DNA from: Marinicella rhabdoformis
GTDB taxonomy: Bacteria > Pseudomonadota > Gammaproteobacteria > Xanthomonadales > Marinicellaceae
Length of the DNA: 64,000 nucleotides
Direction: 5' to 3'
NCBI RefSeq assembly: GCF_009671245.1
Contig: NZ_VTFS01000006.1
Location: 63,345-127,344 of the forward strand
Positions 45,694 through 57,307 of this stretch are shown piece after piece (positions within the stretch are counted from its first letter, which is position 1; the number at the start of each line of letters is the position of its first letter). The position numbers and the translations under genes are program-made. The notes beneath the pieces were generated by a model. The model saw only the letters and a program-made list of their open reading frames with translations, made no database searches and had not been told where the DNA came from.

Positions 45694-47655
45694 TTAAAAG
45701 ATGTATAAACTAATGAACACGATCACACTGACCACCATAACCAATGCATAGTGATAAACATAACCAGACTGTAGTGACCTGAACATTTTTGAAACGGCGT
45801 TGACTACTTTAGCGCTGCCATTAACAATGATGCCATCAATCAATTTTGAATCAGACCATTTCCATAGCCATTCACCTAATTTCACACTGCCACCGGCAAT
45901 GAACTTCTGGTTGAAAGCATCGAAACCATATTTGTTTTCTAAAATACGCACAACAGGTGACAATTGTTTTTTGATTTTTCCTGCCAAAGCGATATTCTTC
46001 ATATAAATATATGTCGCTACGGCAAAACCTGCAAATGCCAACCAGAAAGCTGGTGTCATTAAACCGTGTAGTGCAAATGCGCCAGGACCATCTTTAAATA
46101 AATACAGTCCAATTTCTTTAACCACATCATTAGATGCATTGACATGAATCGCGTCATCTAAGAAACCACCAAATAGCATAGGCTCAATCGCAATCCAACC
46201 AATAAAAATTGAAGGAATGGCCAACAGAATCAGAGGCAAAGTGACTACCCAAGGAGACTCTTTCAAATGTTCTTTGGTGTGATTATCCATGCGCTCTTTG
46301 CCATGGAATGTCAGGTACAACAACCTGAAACTGTAAAGTGCTGTGACAAACACGCCTAATAATACAGCAACATAAGCAACACCAGAACCCCAACGATCAG
46401 ACAAGTGAGCCGCTTCAATGATCACGTCTTTTGAGAAGAAACCTGAAAAACCAGGGAAGCCAGTCAAAGCCAATGTACCAATCCAACCGGTAACAAAGGT
46501 TACTGGCATGTACTTACGCAAGCCACCCATTTCTTGCATGTCCTGTTTGTGATGCATGGCTATGATCACAGAACCTGCACCTAAGAACAACAAGGCTTTA
46601 AAGAAGGCATGCGTCATCAAGTGGAAGATGGCAGCTGAATATGCTGACACACCCAATGCCACTGTCATGTAACCCAATTGTGACAATGTCGAATAAGCAA
46701 TCACACGTTTGATGTCATTTTGAACGATTCCAATCAAACCCATAAAGAAGGCAGTGAAGGCACCAATCAACATGACAAAGCTCAATGCAGTTTCAGACAT
46801 TTCAAACAATGGAGACATGCGCGATACCATAAAGATACCTGCTGTTACCATGGTCGCGGCATGAATCAAAGCCGAAATTGGCGTAGGTCCTTCCATCGAA
46901 TCTGGTAACCACACATGCAATGGTGCTTGTGCTGATTTACCCATGGCACCAATAAATAAACAAATACAAATAAACGTCATCATTGACCATTCAGCTGCAC
47001 CAAAAATATTAATGGTTTTGCCTTCTGCAGTGGGTAACAAATTGAACACTTCGACATAGTCTAAAGTACCAAAAGTCATTAACACACCAGCAATACCCAA
47101 TAAGAAACCAAAGTCTCCTACACGGTTAACTAAAAAGGCTTTCATGTTGGCAAAAATGGCCGTTTCTTTTTTGTACCAGAAACCAATCAACAAATATGAG
47201 ACCAAACCCACAGCTTCCCAGCCGAAGAACAGTTGCATGAAATTGTTAGACATGACCAACATCAACATGGCAAATGTAAACAATGAAATGTAACTGAAGA
47301 AACGCTGGTAACCAGGGTCTTCACTCATGTATCCAATGGTGTAAATGTGTACCATCAGGGAAACGAATGTCACCACCACCATCATGGTGGCTGTCAACGC
47401 ATCTACCATAAAACCTACATGCAATGACAAATCACCAGTAACCATCCAAGTGTATAAGTTCTCATTAAATGTGCTGGCTTCACCATTGACGAATAACAGC
47501 AGTGTTTTAATTGATAACACACATGACAATGCCACGGCACTGATTGTGACTGTGTGTGCGCCGATGCGACCTATTTTACGTCCAAACAGCCCAGCTATTG
47601 CAGCGGCTACTAACGGCGTAAAAGCAATCAACATCAAATTGGTTTTCATGTCCAT
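45694..47655 (-). CDS. nuoL: NADH-quinone oxidoreductase subunit L
   Basis: Distal proton-pumping subunit of complex I with the long lateral helix at its C-terminus. An open frame runs to 47736, but the ATG at 47655 follows GGAAGG and begins MDMKTNLMLIAF, giving 653 residues (E. coli 613). Landmarks are FFGWEAVGLVSYLLIGFW, APLHVWLPDSMEGPTPISAL and YSTLSQLGYM. It starts 1 bp after the nuoK stop. Confidence 0.96.
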   Translation of the reverse strand: MDMKTNLMLIAFTPLVAAAIAGLFGRKIGRIGAHTVTISAVALSCVLSIKTLLLFVNGEASTFNENLYTWMVTGDLSLHVGFMVDALTATMMVVVTFVSLMVHIYTIGYMSEDPGYQRFFSYISLFTFAMLMLVMSNNFMQLFFGWEAVGLVSYLLIGFWYKKETAIFANMKAFLVNRVGDFGFLLGIAGVLMTFGTLDYVEVFNLLPTAEGKTINIFGAAEWSMMTFICICLFIGAMGKSAQAPLHVWLPDSMEGPTPISALIHAATMVTAGIFMVSRMSPLFEMSETALSFVMLIGAFTAFFMGLIGIVQNDIKRVIAYSTLSQLGYMTVALGVSAYSAAIFHLMTHAFFKALLFLGAGSVIIAMHHKQDMQEMGGLRKYMPVTFVTGWIGTLALTGFPGFSGFFSKDVIIEAAHLSDRWGSGVAYVAVLLGVFVTALYSFRLLYLTFHGKERMDNHTKEHLKESPWVVTLPLILLAIPSIFIGWIAIEPMLFGGFLDDAIHVNASNDVVKEIGLYLFKDGPGAFALHGLMTPAFWLAFAGFAVATYIYMKNIALAGKIKKQLSPVVRILENKYGFDAFNQKFIAGGSVKLGEWLWKWSDSKLIDGIIVNGSAKVVNAVSKMFRSLQSGYVYHYALVMVVSVIVFISLYIF

Positions 47656-47656
47656 A

Positions 47657-47959
47657 TCAGCCTTCCAAATCGTTGATTTCTTGTAATTCCAGTGTTTTCT
47701 TATTACGGAACAACACCACCAAAATAGCCAGACCAATAGCAGCTTCTGCAGCAGCTACCGTCAAGATAAAGAAAACGAAAACCTGTCCTTCTACGTTCCC
47801 TAAATATTTAGAGAAGGCTATCAAGTTGGTGTTTACTGCCAACAACATCAATTCGATGGACATCAACACGACCAATACATTGCGTCGGTTAACAAAAATA
47901 CCGCCCATGCTGATCACAAACAGCACAGCAGAGACGATTAAATAATGATGTAAACTCAT
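47657..47959 (-). CDS. nuoK: NADH-quinone oxidoreductase subunit K
   Basis: Small three-helix membrane subunit of complex I, 100 residues. The conserved glutamates are in [16 protein letters not shown] and [13 protein letters not shown]. Its ATG overlaps the nuoJ stop (ATGA). Confidence 0.96.
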   Translation of the reverse strand: MSLHHYLIVSAVLFVISMGGIFVNRRNVLVVLMSIELMLLAVNTNLIAFSKYLGNVEGQVFVFFILTVAAAEAAIGLAILVVLFRNKKTLELQEINDLEG

Positions 47960-48585
47960 GATTTTTCTCCGTTGCCTTTTTCAGCTTTCATCGAAACCAC
48001 ACGCATGCGCTCAGCAGGGTTGATGTTGACTTGTTTTGACGCGTCAATGGTTTTGTTTTCAGGACGTTTTCTTAACGTCAAAGAAATGGCTGCGACAATA
48101 GCAACCAACAATATAACGGCGGCAATCTCAAAAGGATAGACATAGTGTGTGAACAACTCTAAACCGACTTCTTCTACATTGCTGTAACCGACTGGCATGC
48201 GAATCAATTCATCTTGAGGTAACTGATCTTGTAATTTGTAACCAAACAACATCAACAGTTCCACCAACATGGCAGCAACAATTAACAAAGCCGCTTTGGT
48301 GTATGACTGTTTTAACATGGCTGATTTTTGTTGTTTGACATCTAACATCATGACAACGAACAAAAACAGTACCATAACAGCACCTACATAGACGAGCACC
48401 AATGTGATGGCTAAGAATTCTGCCTCTATCAACATCCACAGTACGGCTGTATTAAAGAAACACAACACCAAGAAAAGTGCTGAATAAACCGTGTTCTTAA
48501 CACTGACTACAGCCATGGCAGAGCCAACGGTCATAGCAGCAAACACATAAAATAACAATTGTTGAAATAATTCTGGACTCATCAT
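47956..48585 (-). CDS. nuoJ: NADH-quinone oxidoreductase subunit J
   Basis: Five-helix membrane subunit of complex I, 209 residues. Typical stretches are [37 protein letters not shown] and the conserved TM3. The cytosolic C-terminal tail (about 165-209) is charged. Overlaps nuoI and nuoK by 4 bases each. Confidence 0.95.
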   Translation of the reverse strand: MMSPELFQQLLFYVFAAMTVGSAMAVVSVKNTVYSALFLVLCFFNTAVLWMLIEAEFLAITLVLVYVGAVMVLFLFVVMMLDVKQQKSAMLKQSYTKAALLIVAAMLVELLMLFGYKLQDQLPQDELIRMPVGYSNVEEVGLELFTHYVYPFEIAAVILLVAIVAAISLTLRKRPENKTIDASKQVNINPAERMRVVSMKAEKGNGEKS

Positions 48586-49070
48586 CTGTACTTCGCGTCT
48601 TGTTGTTTAGAATCGGCAATTTGTTCTTCATACATGTCACCAATGGCCAATAATTGCTCTTTGGTGATGACGTTTTTGCCTGTTGATTCGAAATGGTATT
48701 CATGGATATCAGTTTCTACGATGGAGTCCACCGGACATGATTCTTCACAAAAACCACAATAAATACATTTGAACAAATCAATTTCGTATTTGGTTGTTCT
48801 GCGAGACCCATCTTCCCTGACATCTGAGTCAATGGTGATGGCAGCTGCTGGGCATACTGCTTCACATAATTTACAAGCAATACAACGCTCTTCACCATTA
48901 GGATAGCGACGTAAAGCATGTAAACCGCGAAATCTTGGTGATTTCGGTGTTTTTTCTTCTGGGTAGCGTACAGTAAACTTCCTTTTAAAGAAGTAACCGA
49001 ACGTTAACTTCAAACCTTGTCGCAGCTCTTTCAGCGTCAGGCTTTTCAAGTAACTTACAAATTTACTCAT
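48582..49070 (-). CDS. nuoI: NADH-quinone oxidoreductase subunit I
   Basis: Peripheral-arm subunit carrying iron-sulfur clusters N6a and N6b. 162 residues with two ferredoxin-type motifs, [12 protein letters not shown] and [12 protein letters not shown], preceded by an N-terminal membrane-contacting helix. It passes electrons from NuoG toward NuoB. Lies 19 bp after nuoH. Confidence 0.97.
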   Translation of the reverse strand: MSKFVSYLKSLTLKELRQGLKLTFGYFFKRKFTVRYPEEKTPKSPRFRGLHALRRYPNGEERCIACKLCEAVCPAAAITIDSDVREDGSRRTTKYEIDLFKCIYCGFCEESCPVDSIVETDIHEYHFESTGKNVITKEQLLAIGDMYEEQIADSKQQDAKYR

Positions 49071-49089
49071 AATTTCACTCTATATTGGA

Positions 49090-50100
49090 TCAGAACCAAG
49101 GTCCGATATGATAAACACGCATCACAGCAACAACCATGATCCAAACGATGGTGATCGGGATAAATACTTTCCAGCCCAATCGCATGATTTGATCATAACG
49201 ATAGCGCGGTAAAGAAGCCCTGAACCAAAAATACAAATACATGAAGATACTCGCTTTTGCTAAAAACCAAATGATACTGGGTTGAGCAAAAATAGAATCT
49301 CCAGGAATCGGCGAATACCAGCCGCCTAAGAACATGATTGCAGCCAAAGCTGAAATGATAATCATGTTGGCATATTCAGCCAAAAAGAACACAGCAAAAG
49401 CAGAACCGGAATACTCTACATGGAAACCTGCTACAATTTCAGACTCACCCTCGGCGACATCAAATGGCGCACGGTTAGTTTCTGCAACACCTGCAATAAA
49501 GTAGATAATAAACAACGGGAACAGCGGAATAAAGTACCAATGGTGTATTCCGCCTTCTTGACCCTGTACAATTTCTGTTAAATTCAAAGAACCGGCAGCA
49601 ATCAATACACCCACCAAGGCAAAACCCATGGCAATCTCATACGAAACGATTTGAGCAGCTGATCGCAATGCACCCAGCAGTGCATATTTTGAATTAGAAG
49701 CCCAACCACCAATGATGACGCCATATACGCCCATTGATGTCATGGCCAAAATATAGACCAAGCCTGCATTGATGTCTGCCAGAACCAAACCATCTGAAAA
49801 TGGCACCACAGCCCAGGCCGCAAATGCCGTTCCTAATGTGATGACTGGTGCAATTAAAAATAAAAACTTATTCGCATTAGCAGGAAAAATGATTTCCTTC
49901 GTCAACAACTTAAATACATCGGCAAAAGGTTGTAACAAACCCCAGGGCCCTACCCGATTAGGTCCCATTCTGGCGTGCATGAAGGCAATCACTTTACGTT
50001 CGAAATAGGTTGCATATGCCACACACAAAATCAAAGGTAAAACCACTGCCACAATTTTTAAAAGTGTCCAGATCACCATCCAAATTTGGTCCCAAATCAT
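49090..50100 (-). CDS. nuoH: NADH-quinone oxidoreductase subunit H
   Basis: Membrane subunit that forms part of the quinone chamber of complex I. 336 residues with eight helices. Conserved landmarks are [21 protein letters not shown], here read in two parts ([13 protein letters not shown] and PNRVGPWG), [16 protein letters not shown] and [14 protein letters not shown]. Its ATG overlaps the nuoG stop by 4 bases. Confidence 0.97.
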   Translation of the reverse strand: MIWDQIWMVIWTLLKIVAVVLPLILCVAYATYFERKVIAFMHARMGPNRVGPWGLLQPFADVFKLLTKEIIFPANANKFLFLIAPVITLGTAFAAWAVVPFSDGLVLADINAGLVYILAMTSMGVYGVIIGGWASNSKYALLGALRSAAQIVSYEIAMGFALVGVLIAAGSLNLTEIVQGQEGGIHHWYFIPLFPLFIIYFIAGVAETNRAPFDVAEGESEIVAGFHVEYSGSAFAVFFLAEYANMIIISALAAIMFLGGWYSPIPGDSIFAQPSIIWFLAKASIFMYLYFWFRASLPRYRYDQIMRLGWKVFIPITIVWIMVVAVMRVYHIGPWF

Positions 50101-52427
50101 GATTGTGCTCCTATGATACTGATGCTCAAGTCATTGGCATTGAGTTTTAATGAACTGCGTCGCCCCATCGATACTTGAGCTGAACCTGCTGAAACAAAAT
50201 CGCAAGTTGATAATGTCATTTCAGCGAAACGGCCGTCCTGTTCAACAGCAACCATATCACCTTCAGTAAAGCCAATAGAAGCCATGTCAGCAGGATTCAC
50301 ATAAACCGTATCACTTGATGCCAGAACAGTTTCTTGTAATGGTTTAGAGCGTCTTGTTAGTGCATCCACATCATAAATAGCCGTATTGGCGAGTAGCACC
50401 AAACCTTTGACTTCTGGCTCTGTGACCACAACATCTTGGTTTATGATACCTTCTACTGCAGACATTTTTTCAGTCACTGCCATCACATCATTAACGTCTT
50501 GGTAGTCAAAGCCACTCAACTCTAATAAAGTGCCCAAAACCCTCAACACGCGCCAACCTGGTTTTGTCTCGCCAGGTGACCGTTGTGCCACCAATGATTC
50601 TTGTCTTTGGTTTAAGTTGTTAACCAATGTACCACTGGTTTCTGGCAACAAGGCAATCGGCAAAATCATGTCTACACGTGATTTTAAATCTTCATCAGCA
50701 AATGCATTCATAGCAACAGAAAAATCACTGTTTATTAATGCTTGTTTGGCATCTGCAGGATTAGCAAAGTCTTGTAATTCGGCTTGATACAGTACATTAA
50801 CCTTGTGTGCTTTATCTAACAAATTACCATCAAATGACAAACCTGCCATTGAAGCACCTACCGCATTGGCACCACGAACTGTTTCATAAACTTTACCATT
50901 TGTAACTTGGCTTAACCAAGCCGTGGTGGCCTTAATCATACTGGCTTGTGGATGACTTTCAGCCGTTTGACCCAAGATGAATAAATTGTTATTTTCTTCT
51001 TTTAACAATTGTTTGGCCAAATGATTCAAGTCTTCGTCAGTTTTCTGAGCCATGACCCAAACACCCAATTCACCAGTAGGTTGTTCACCTTTGATATCAG
51101 CCACACAGTGTGCCAATGAGGCCAAAGCTTTAACCCAGTCTAATTGGTTGCCAACATAATCATGCAACAAATCAAAGTTTTGCTTTTGTTTTTTCGCTGT
51201 AATCGAAGATATTTTTGCCCCTTTCAACCATGCTTGACGCAGCTTGTGGTTCAAAATGGGCTGTTCATGTCTTGGATATGCACCAATCATGACGACACTG
51301 TTTTGATCAGCGACTTCAGGCAAAGTTAAATCTACTCGAGGTAAACGATCATGTTGTGACAAATCGGTGGCATGGATGCGGTGCTCATAGTTATGTGAAC
51401 CCAATCCATCAAACAATTGTTTCAACAACACATATTCTTCTGTTGTGGCGTGGTTCCCAGCAAACAAAGCCAAATCATCTGAAGAAGCTGCTTTGATTTG
51501 ATCAACCAAAGTCGCCAAAGCATCTTCCCAACTGATGTCTTTCCAAACACCGTTTTCTTTAATTTGAGGTGTGGTTACGCGGTCCGTGGCGTCTTTCAAA
51601 CCATGAATACCATAACGGTCACGATCTGATAACCAAGCTTCATTTAAATCATCATTATCCTGAGGAACAGCACGCAATATGTCACCATTTCTGGTGTGAT
51701 AATACATGTTTGAACCTACTGCATCATGCATAGAGACTGCTGATGTCGCCATCAATTCCCACGCCCGTGCTTTATAACGGAATGGTTTATTGGTCAATGC
51801 GCCTACTGGACACAAATCAATGACGTTACCTGACATTTCAGAATCAACTGAGCGTCCAACTGCGGTACTGATGTTGGTGCGATCACCACGACCGATTCCG
51901 CCTAATTCGTCTGTACCTGCCACTTCATTTAAAAATCGAACGCAACGAGTACACAAGATACAACGCGTCATGTCGGTAGAAATCAAAGAGCCTAAGTTCT
52001 CATCTTTAACCACACGTTTTGTGTCTACATATCTTGACACATCTCTACCGTAACCCATTGAAACGTCTTGTAATTCACACTCACCACCTTGGTCACAAAT
52101 TGGACAATCTAATGGGTGATTAATCAACAAGAATTCCATCACATTGCGCTGGGCGTCTGTGGCTCTCTTTGATTGTGTGTATATTTTCATGTCTGGCATC
52201 ACTGGCGTTGCACAAGCCGGCATGGGCTTGGGTGCTTTTTCTACGTCAACCATACACATACGGCAATTGGCTGCCACTGACAATTTTTTGTGGTAACAAA
52301 ATCGTGGAATCTTAATACCAGCTTGGTCAGCAGCTTCAATAATCATTGAGCCCCTTTCAGCTTGTAAAGCTTGACCATCGATTTCAATGCTGATCATGTT
52401 ATCAGCTTGTTTTACGCCGTCGCTCAT
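50097..52427 (-). CDS. nuoG: NADH-quinone oxidoreductase subunit G
   Basis: Large peripheral-arm iron-sulfur protein, 776 residues. It has a [2Fe-2S] domain (CRMCMVDV and preceding cysteines), the His-ligated cluster region [14 protein letters not shown], the [4Fe-4S] motif [10 protein letters not shown], and then a molybdopterin-oxidoreductase-like domain without cofactor residues. The degenerate C-terminal third is typical for NuoG. Overlaps nuoF by 4 bases. Confidence 0.96.
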   Translation of the reverse strand: MSDGVKQADNMISIEIDGQALQAERGSMIIEAADQAGIKIPRFCYHKKLSVAANCRMCMVDVEKAPKPMPACATPVMPDMKIYTQSKRATDAQRNVMEFLLINHPLDCPICDQGGECELQDVSMGYGRDVSRYVDTKRVVKDENLGSLISTDMTRCILCTRCVRFLNEVAGTDELGGIGRGDRTNISTAVGRSVDSEMSGNVIDLCPVGALTNKPFRYKARAWELMATSAVSMHDAVGSNMYYHTRNGDILRAVPQDNDDLNEAWLSDRDRYGIHGLKDATDRVTTPQIKENGVWKDISWEDALATLVDQIKAASSDDLALFAGNHATTEEYVLLKQLFDGLGSHNYEHRIHATDLSQHDRLPRVDLTLPEVADQNSVVMIGAYPRHEQPILNHKLRQAWLKGAKISSITAKKQKQNFDLLHDYVGNQLDWVKALASLAHCVADIKGEQPTGELGVWVMAQKTDEDLNHLAKQLLKEENNNLFILGQTAESHPQASMIKATTAWLSQVTNGKVYETVRGANAVGASMAGLSFDGNLLDKAHKVNVLYQAELQDFANPADAKQALINSDFSVAMNAFADEDLKSRVDMILPIALLPETSGTLVNNLNQRQESLVAQRSPGETKPGWRVLRVLGTLLELSGFDYQDVNDVMAVTEKMSAVEGIINQDVVVTEPEVKGLVLLANTAIYDVDALTRRSKPLQETVLASSDTVYVNPADMASIGFTEGDMVAVEQDGRFAEMTLSTCDFVSAGSAQVSMGRRSSLKLNANDLSISIIGAQS

Positions 52428-53704
52428 GCTGTCAGCCTCTTATTCATTGATTTTTTATTTTCAACAAAGTATTCAAACTCATCCCAGTAGTATTTCAAGA
52501 TACCTTGAACTGGCCAAGCAGCGGCTTCACCAAAGGCACAAATGGTGTGTCCTTCAATTTGACCTGCAGCTTGTCTGAGCATTTCTATGTCTTTTTGCTC
52601 TGCTTTACCGTCTAAGATGCGTGACAAAACACGGTACATCCAGCCTGTCCCTTCACGACAAGGTGTACATTGGCCGCATGATTCCATGTAATAAAAGCGT
52701 GACAAACGCCAGCATACTTCAACCATACAAGTGTCTTCAGCCATCACAACCACAGCACCAGAACCTAAACCAGAACCTGCAGCGCCAATGGCATCAAAAT
52801 CCATGGTCAAGCCCATCATGACTTCAGCAGGAAGCACTTTCATTGATGAGCCACCTGGAATCACTGCTTTTAATTTTCTACCGTCTAATACGCCACCTGC
52901 CATTTCTAATAAATCAGCAAAGGGTGTACCCAAAGGAATTTCATAGTTGCCGGGCTTGTTGACATGCCCAGAAACAGAAAAGATTTTAACGCCACCGTTG
53001 TTAGGCTTACCTAACTCCAGGAACCATTCTGCACCATTCCGCATGATGGCAGGTACTGAAGAAAAAGACTCGGTGTTGTTAATCGTAGTTGGCTTCCCAT
53101 AAATACCGAAGTTGGCAGGGAAAGGTGGTTTGAAACGAGGTTGGCCTTTTTTACCTTCTAAAGATTCCATCAAAGCTGTTTCTTCACCACAGATGTATGC
53201 ACCCGCGCCATGAACGGCATAAAGGTCAAAATCAACACCCGAATCAGCGATATTTTTACCTAACAAGCCTGCTTCATAGGCTTCTTTCAAAGCCGCTTCA
53301 AAGTTTTCAAAGGGTTCATGATGAAACTCACCACGCAGGTAATTATAACCGATGGTTGCGCCCATCGCGTAGCCACCAATGGCCATGCCTTCAATCACTG
53401 CATGCGGGTTATACCTTAGAATGTCGCGGTCATGACATGTCCCAGGCTCTGATTCATCAGAGTTACACAAGACGTATTTTTGACCGGGGGCATCTTTGGG
53501 CATGAAGCTCCATTTTAAGCCGGTAGGAAAGCCTGCGCCGCCACGACCACGCAGAGCCGAAGCTTTAACGGTGTCTATGATTTCATTCTGGTCAGTTTTT
53601 TCAGCCAGAATTTTTTTCCAGGCTGAATAACCACCTTTTTCTAAATAATTTTTTAAACTGGGGTCTTTATCAGGGTTCAAGCTGACATGTGTTATTTGAG
53701 TCAT
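52424..53704 (-). CDS. nuoF: NADH-quinone oxidoreductase subunit F
   Basis: NADH-binding entry subunit with FMN and cluster N3. 426 residues: [13 protein letters not shown] (FMN/NADH loop), [13 protein letters not shown], and the [4Fe-4S] motif [14 protein letters not shown]. It hands electrons to NuoG and NuoE. Overlaps nuoE by 4 bases. Confidence 0.97.
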   Translation of the reverse strand: MTQITHVSLNPDKDPSLKNYLEKGGYSAWKKILAEKTDQNEIIDTVKASALRGRGGAGFPTGLKWSFMPKDAPGQKYVLCNSDESEPGTCHDRDILRYNPHAVIEGMAIGGYAMGATIGYNYLRGEFHHEPFENFEAALKEAYEAGLLGKNIADSGVDFDLYAVHGAGAYICGEETALMESLEGKKGQPRFKPPFPANFGIYGKPTTINNTESFSSVPAIMRNGAEWFLELGKPNNGGVKIFSVSGHVNKPGNYEIPLGTPFADLLEMAGGVLDGRKLKAVIPGGSSMKVLPAEVMMGLTMDFDAIGAAGSGLGSGAVVVMAEDTCMVEVCWRLSRFYYMESCGQCTPCREGTGWMYRVLSRILDGKAEQKDIEMLRQAAGQIEGHTICAFGEAAAWPVQGILKYYWDEFEYFVENKKSMNKRLTA

Positions 53705-54228
53705 GCTTCTAAACCTCCCAATATCTGATCAATCTTTTCATTGGTCAAATTTTCATGGTAATGGCCGTTAACAATCATCAAAGGCGCGCCAACACAGCCG
53801 GCTACACATTCTTCTTCTTTGACCAGTGTGATTTTACCGTCGGCTGTTGTTTCACCTAATTTAATACCTAATTTTTGTTCAGCATAATTAACCACTTCGT
53901 TGGCACCACGCAACATACATGAGATGTTGGTACAAATGGCCACTTTGTGCTCGCCTGCTGGCTCCGTGAAAAACATAGAGTAAAAACTGGCGGCTTCAAA
54001 AACCCATGAAGCAGGTATCTCAAGGTATTGAGCCACTGCTTGCATGATTTCTTTACTTAACCACCCTTTGTTTTGGTCCTGCGCAGCGTGCAATGAACCT
54101 ATAACAGCTGATCTTCTTTGATCGTTCGGGTATTTGGCTAACCAATAATCCATGTGACTGCGTGTTTCATCAGTCAGCAAGGTCATGGCCAACGTTTTAT
54201 CCTGATTTTGTGGATTGACTTGATACAT
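53701..54228 (-). CDS. nuoE: NADH-quinone oxidoreductase subunit E
   Basis: Thioredoxin-fold [2Fe-2S] subunit (cluster N1a), 175 residues. The four ligands are in [10 protein letters not shown] and [10 protein letters not shown]. The N-terminal helical extension (about 1-40) is usual. The nuoD stop shares a base with its ATG. Confidence 0.96.
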   Translation of the reverse strand: MYQVNPQNQDKTLAMTLLTDETRSHMDYWLAKYPNDQRRSAVIGSLHAAQDQNKGWLSKEIMQAVAQYLEIPASWVFEAASFYSMFFTEPAGEHKVAICTNISCMLRGANEVVNYAEQKLGIKLGETTADGKITLVKEEECVAGCVGAPLMIVNGHYHENLTNEKIDQILGGLEA

Positions 54229-55481
54229 TACCTGTCGATCTCCCCAAATACAATATCCATAGTTCCAATAACTGCCACAACATCCGCTAACATGTGACCT
54301 TTAACCATATCGTTCATCGCTGACAAATGCGCAAATCCTGGCGCCCTCACCTTCATGCGGAACGGTTTGTTTGAATCATCTGACACCATATAAATACCAA
54401 ATTCACCTTTAGGTGCTTCAACAGCGCTATATACCTCACCCGCTGGTACGGTATAACCTTCAGTGAACAGTTTAAAATGGTGAATCATTGATTCCATGTC
54501 TTCTTTCATCATCTCTCTGTTAGGTGGTGCGACCTTGTAGTCGTCCGCCATAACAGGGCCTGGGTTGGCCTTCAACCATTTAACACATTGTTTGATGATG
54601 CGATTAGATTGAACCATCTCTTCCATACGAACCAAATAACGATCATAACAATCACCATTCATTCCCACAGGAATATCAAAATCTACTTTGTCATAAGCTG
54701 CATAAGTTTGTTTCTTACGCAAATCCCATTCGATACCAGACCCACGTAACATGGGGCCCGTGAATCCCCAAGCCTTGGCCTGCTCAGGAGAAACCACTGC
54801 AATACCTACAGTACGTTGTTTCCAAATTCTGTTGTCTTGCAACAAGGTGCGGTATTCATCAATTTTACTGTCAAAATCATCAGCAAAAGCTTCAATGAAA
54901 TCCAACATAGAACCTTCACGCCATTCATTGGCCTTTTTAAGGTCTTTACCTTTGGTCCATTTACTTTCAGCATGCTTAGGCATTGAATCAGGTAAATCAC
55001 GGTATACACCGCCGGGACGATAATAAGTGGCATGTAAACGTGCGCCCGATACGGCTTCATACATATCCAACAACATTTCACGTTCACGGAAAGCGTACAA
55101 GAACAAAGCCATTGCACCCAGATCCAAACCATGGGTTCCAATCCACATCAAATGGTTTCTTAAACGCGTGATTTCATCAAACAATGTTCTGATGTATTGG
55201 GCACGGATGGGCGCTTCAATACCTAATAATTGTTCAATACTGCGAACATAGGCATGTTCATTACACATCATAGACACATAATCTAAACGGTCCATGTAAC
55301 CAATAGACTGGTTATATGGTTTAGATTCTGCTAGCTTTTCTGTTGCACGATGCAACAACCCCACATGTGGGTCCGCATGTTCAACCAACTCACCGTCTAA
55401 TTCCAAAATCAAACGCAACACACCATGCGCCGCAGGATGCTGCGGCCCAAAATTCATGGTGTAATTCTTAATTTCTGACAT
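54228..55481 (-). CDS. nuoD: NADH-quinone oxidoreductase subunit D
   Basis: 49-kDa-type subunit lining the quinone site, 417 residues. The ATG at 55481 (after AGGAGG, 10-bp spacing) begins [16 protein letters not shown]; an upstream start at 55502 would overlap nuoC more. Landmarks are [15 protein letters not shown] with the quinone-site histidine, [12 protein letters not shown] and the C-terminal DIVFGEIDR. NuoC and NuoD are separate genes, unlike the E. coli fusion. Confidence 0.96.
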   Translation of the reverse strand: MSEIKNYTMNFGPQHPAAHGVLRLILELDGELVEHADPHVGLLHRATEKLAESKPYNQSIGYMDRLDYVSMMCNEHAYVRSIEQLLGIEAPIRAQYIRTLFDEITRLRNHLMWIGTHGLDLGAMALFLYAFREREMLLDMYEAVSGARLHATYYRPGGVYRDLPDSMPKHAESKWTKGKDLKKANEWREGSMLDFIEAFADDFDSKIDEYRTLLQDNRIWKQRTVGIAVVSPEQAKAWGFTGPMLRGSGIEWDLRKKQTYAAYDKVDFDIPVGMNGDCYDRYLVRMEEMVQSNRIIKQCVKWLKANPGPVMADDYKVAPPNREMMKEDMESMIHHFKLFTEGYTVPAGEVYSAVEAPKGEFGIYMVSDDSNKPFRMKVRAPGFAHLSAMNDMVKGHMLADVVAVIGTMDIVFGEIDR

Positions 55482-55482
55482 G

Positions 55483-56196
55483 TTATGAAGCCTCCTGGTC
55501 ATTCATGGTGTCAACATACCTTGAATCTCTGCGTATGGTTTTAGGCACCAACACACGAGGTTCGATAGATACAGGTTGGTATACCACACGTTTTTGTTCT
55601 TCATCATACTTAACTTCAACATTCCCGACTAATGGGAAGTCTTTACGGAATGGATGTCCAATGAAACCGTAATCAGTCAAAATTCGACGTAAATCTGGAT
55701 GCCCTTTAAAAACAATGCCGAACAAGTCAAAAGCTTCACGCTCAAACCAATTCACACCAGGCCAAACATCGATCAAAGAATTAACAGCCAACATCCCTTC
55801 ATCAGGTGCAAAACATTTCAACGTCAATCTGTGATTGTGTTTCATTGATAAAAGTTGAGCCACCACCGCAAAACGGTTGGGCATCGACTCTTCACGTCTT
55901 TCATCCCATGAAAAACGTCCTGGACCTTTGGATTTGATACCACGAGAAAAGCCGGTAGATGATACGCCGTCAGTTTGCCATTCAGCTTCACCATACGTTA
56001 AGTAGTCAACGCCACAAAGGTCAATCAATTGCTCAAAGTATAAGTTTTTGTCATCACGCAGCGTTTTGGCCACATCAACCCAAGAATCCACTGGAATCAA
56101 CATTTCAACACCCAAACGACTTTCAGTGAGTTTAATATCAATGTCACTGAATACTTCAGCCAAAAGCTTGCTTAATTCATATCTGTAGTTACTCAT
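55483..56196 (-). CDS. nuoC: NADH-quinone oxidoreductase subunit C
   Basis: 30-kDa-type scaffold subunit of the peripheral arm, 237 residues. The family signature [24 protein letters not shown] is present ([12 protein letters not shown] then [13 protein letters not shown]). An insert with [17 protein letters not shown] lies mid-protein. It overlaps nuoB by 4 bases. Confidence 0.95.
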   Translation of the reverse strand: MSNYRYELSKLLAEVFSDIDIKLTESRLGVEMLIPVDSWVDVAKTLRDDKNLYFEQLIDLCGVDYLTYGEAEWQTDGVSSTGFSRGIKSKGPGRFSWDERREESMPNRFAVVAQLLSMKHNHRLTLKCFAPDEGMLAVNSLIDVWPGVNWFEREAFDLFGIVFKGHPDLRRILTDYGFIGHPFRKDFPLVGNVEVKYDEEQKRVVYQPVSIEPRVLVPKTIRRDSRYVDTMNDQEAS

Positions 56197-56705
56197 GATG
56201 TTCTTGCAATGGTGTTGGTGCGTTTGATTTTTTTCTGCAACTGTAAAATACCATAAATCAAAGCTTCAGAGGTCGGCGGACAACCAGGCACATAAATATC
56301 AACTGGAACCACACGATCACAGCCGCGAACAACAGCATATGAATAATGGTAGTAACCACCGCCATTGGCACAAGAGCCCATTGAAATTACATATTTAGGT
56401 TCAGGCATTTGGTCATATACTTTACGCAATGCAGGCGCCATTTTGTTGACCAAAGTACCTGCGACAATCATCACATCCGATTGCCTTGGAGAGGGTCTAA
56501 ATATGACACCAAACCTATCCAAATCGTAACGAGCTGCACCTGCGTGCATCATTTCAACAGCACAACAAGCCAAACCAAACGTCATAGGCCACAAAGAACC
56601 CGTTCGGGCCCAATGTAACAAATCATCTAACTTGGCCGTTGCAAAACCTTTGTCTTGCAAACCATGGTCAACAATTGGTTCGATGATGTTATCAACTACT
56701 CCCAT
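56193..56705 (-). CDS. nuoB: NADH-quinone oxidoreductase subunit B
   Basis: Carries the terminal cluster N2 that reduces quinone. 170 residues from the ATG at 56705, which follows AAAGGAG; a GTG at 56726 is less likely. Ligands are in [18 protein letters not shown] and [10 protein letters not shown]. The start lies inside the last codons of nuoA. Confidence 0.96.
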   Translation of the reverse strand: MGVVDNIIEPIVDHGLQDKGFATAKLDDLLHWARTGSLWPMTFGLACCAVEMMHAGAARYDLDRFGVIFRPSPRQSDVMIVAGTLVNKMAPALRKVYDQMPEPKYVISMGSCANGGGYYHYSYAVVRGCDRVVPVDIYVPGCPPTSEALIYGILQLQKKIKRTNTIARTS

Positions 56706-57052
56706 TCCAACGCTCCTTTTTTCCACTCATAGATAAAGCCTATGACCAGTAAAAATAAAAACAGAAACATAGAAATCAAACCAAAGCCACCTAACTCGTC
56801 TAATACCACAGACCAGGGGAACAAAAAGGCGATTTCTAAATCAAAGATAATGAATAAAATGGCGACCAAATAAAAACGCACGTCAAATTTCATGTGTGCA
56901 TCATCAAAGGCTTCAAAACCACATTCGTAAGCAGATGCTTTTTCGTCAGAAGGACGATTAGAGCCAAACAAATAGCCCAAAGAAAGCAACACCACACCGA
57001 GACCGATGGATACGCCTAAGAACAACAAGATTGGAAAATAGTCAGCTATCAT
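56696..57052 (-). CDS. nuoA: NADH-quinone oxidoreductase subunit A
   Basis: Three-helix membrane subunit, 118 residues, first gene of the 14-gene complex I operon. The signature [21 protein letters not shown] is present ([10 protein letters not shown] then [16 protein letters not shown]). AGGGGA precedes the ATG. It starts only 35 bp after the tRNA-Leu gene with no clear promoter between, so the operon may share the tRNA transcript. Confidence 0.96.
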   Translation of the reverse strand: MIADYFPILLFLGVSIGLGVVLLSLGYLFGSNRPSDEKASAYECGFEAFDDAHMKFDVRFYLVAILFIIFDLEIAFLFPWSVVLDELGGFGLISMFLFLFLLVIGFIYEWKKGALEWE

Positions 57053-57087
57053 TCAGCCATCCCCTATTCAATTGTCAAAAAAAATGT

Positions 57088-57174
57088 TGGTGCCGAAAGC
57101 CGGACTCGAACCGGCACGACCAATAGGCCACCACCCCCTCAAGGTGGCGTGTCTACCAATTTCACCACTTCGGC
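57088..57174 (-). tRNA. tRNA-Leu (anticodon GAG)
   Basis: Complete 87-nt cloverleaf with encoded CCA. Acceptor stem GCCGAAG/TTTCGGC (one G-U), D-arm with TGGTAGACA, anticodon stem CCACC/GGTGG around loop TTGAGGG (anticodon GAG), a class II long variable arm, and T-arm GCCGG-TTCGAGT-CCGGC. secG followed by tRNA-Leu(GAG) is also the E. coli order. Confidence 0.96.
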
Positions 57175-57264
57175 ACATATTTAAAGGTAAATTAAAAACC
57201 AGAAAAACTCACAAACTCAGTTTAAAAAACACCCGCAACTCTTTGAAAAGTAAAAAAATACTTT

Positions 57265-57293
57265 TCATAAAAAAGCGACCTAAAGCCGCTTTT
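57265..57293 (-). terminator. rho-independent terminator after secG
   Basis: On the minus strand AAAAGCG / CGCTTTT (7-bp stem, 9-nt loop) is followed by a T run, 15 bp past the secG stop. A second A/T-only dyad, GAAAAGTA/TACTTTTC at 57245-57266, follows. Confidence 0.65.
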
Positions 57294-57307
57294 ATTTTAT
57301 TTAATTC

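Noticed and set aside
57053-57087. Consensus -35 TTGACA between tRNA-Leu and nuoA
   Set aside because: A -10 at 17 bp would fall on the nuoA start codon; probably chance.
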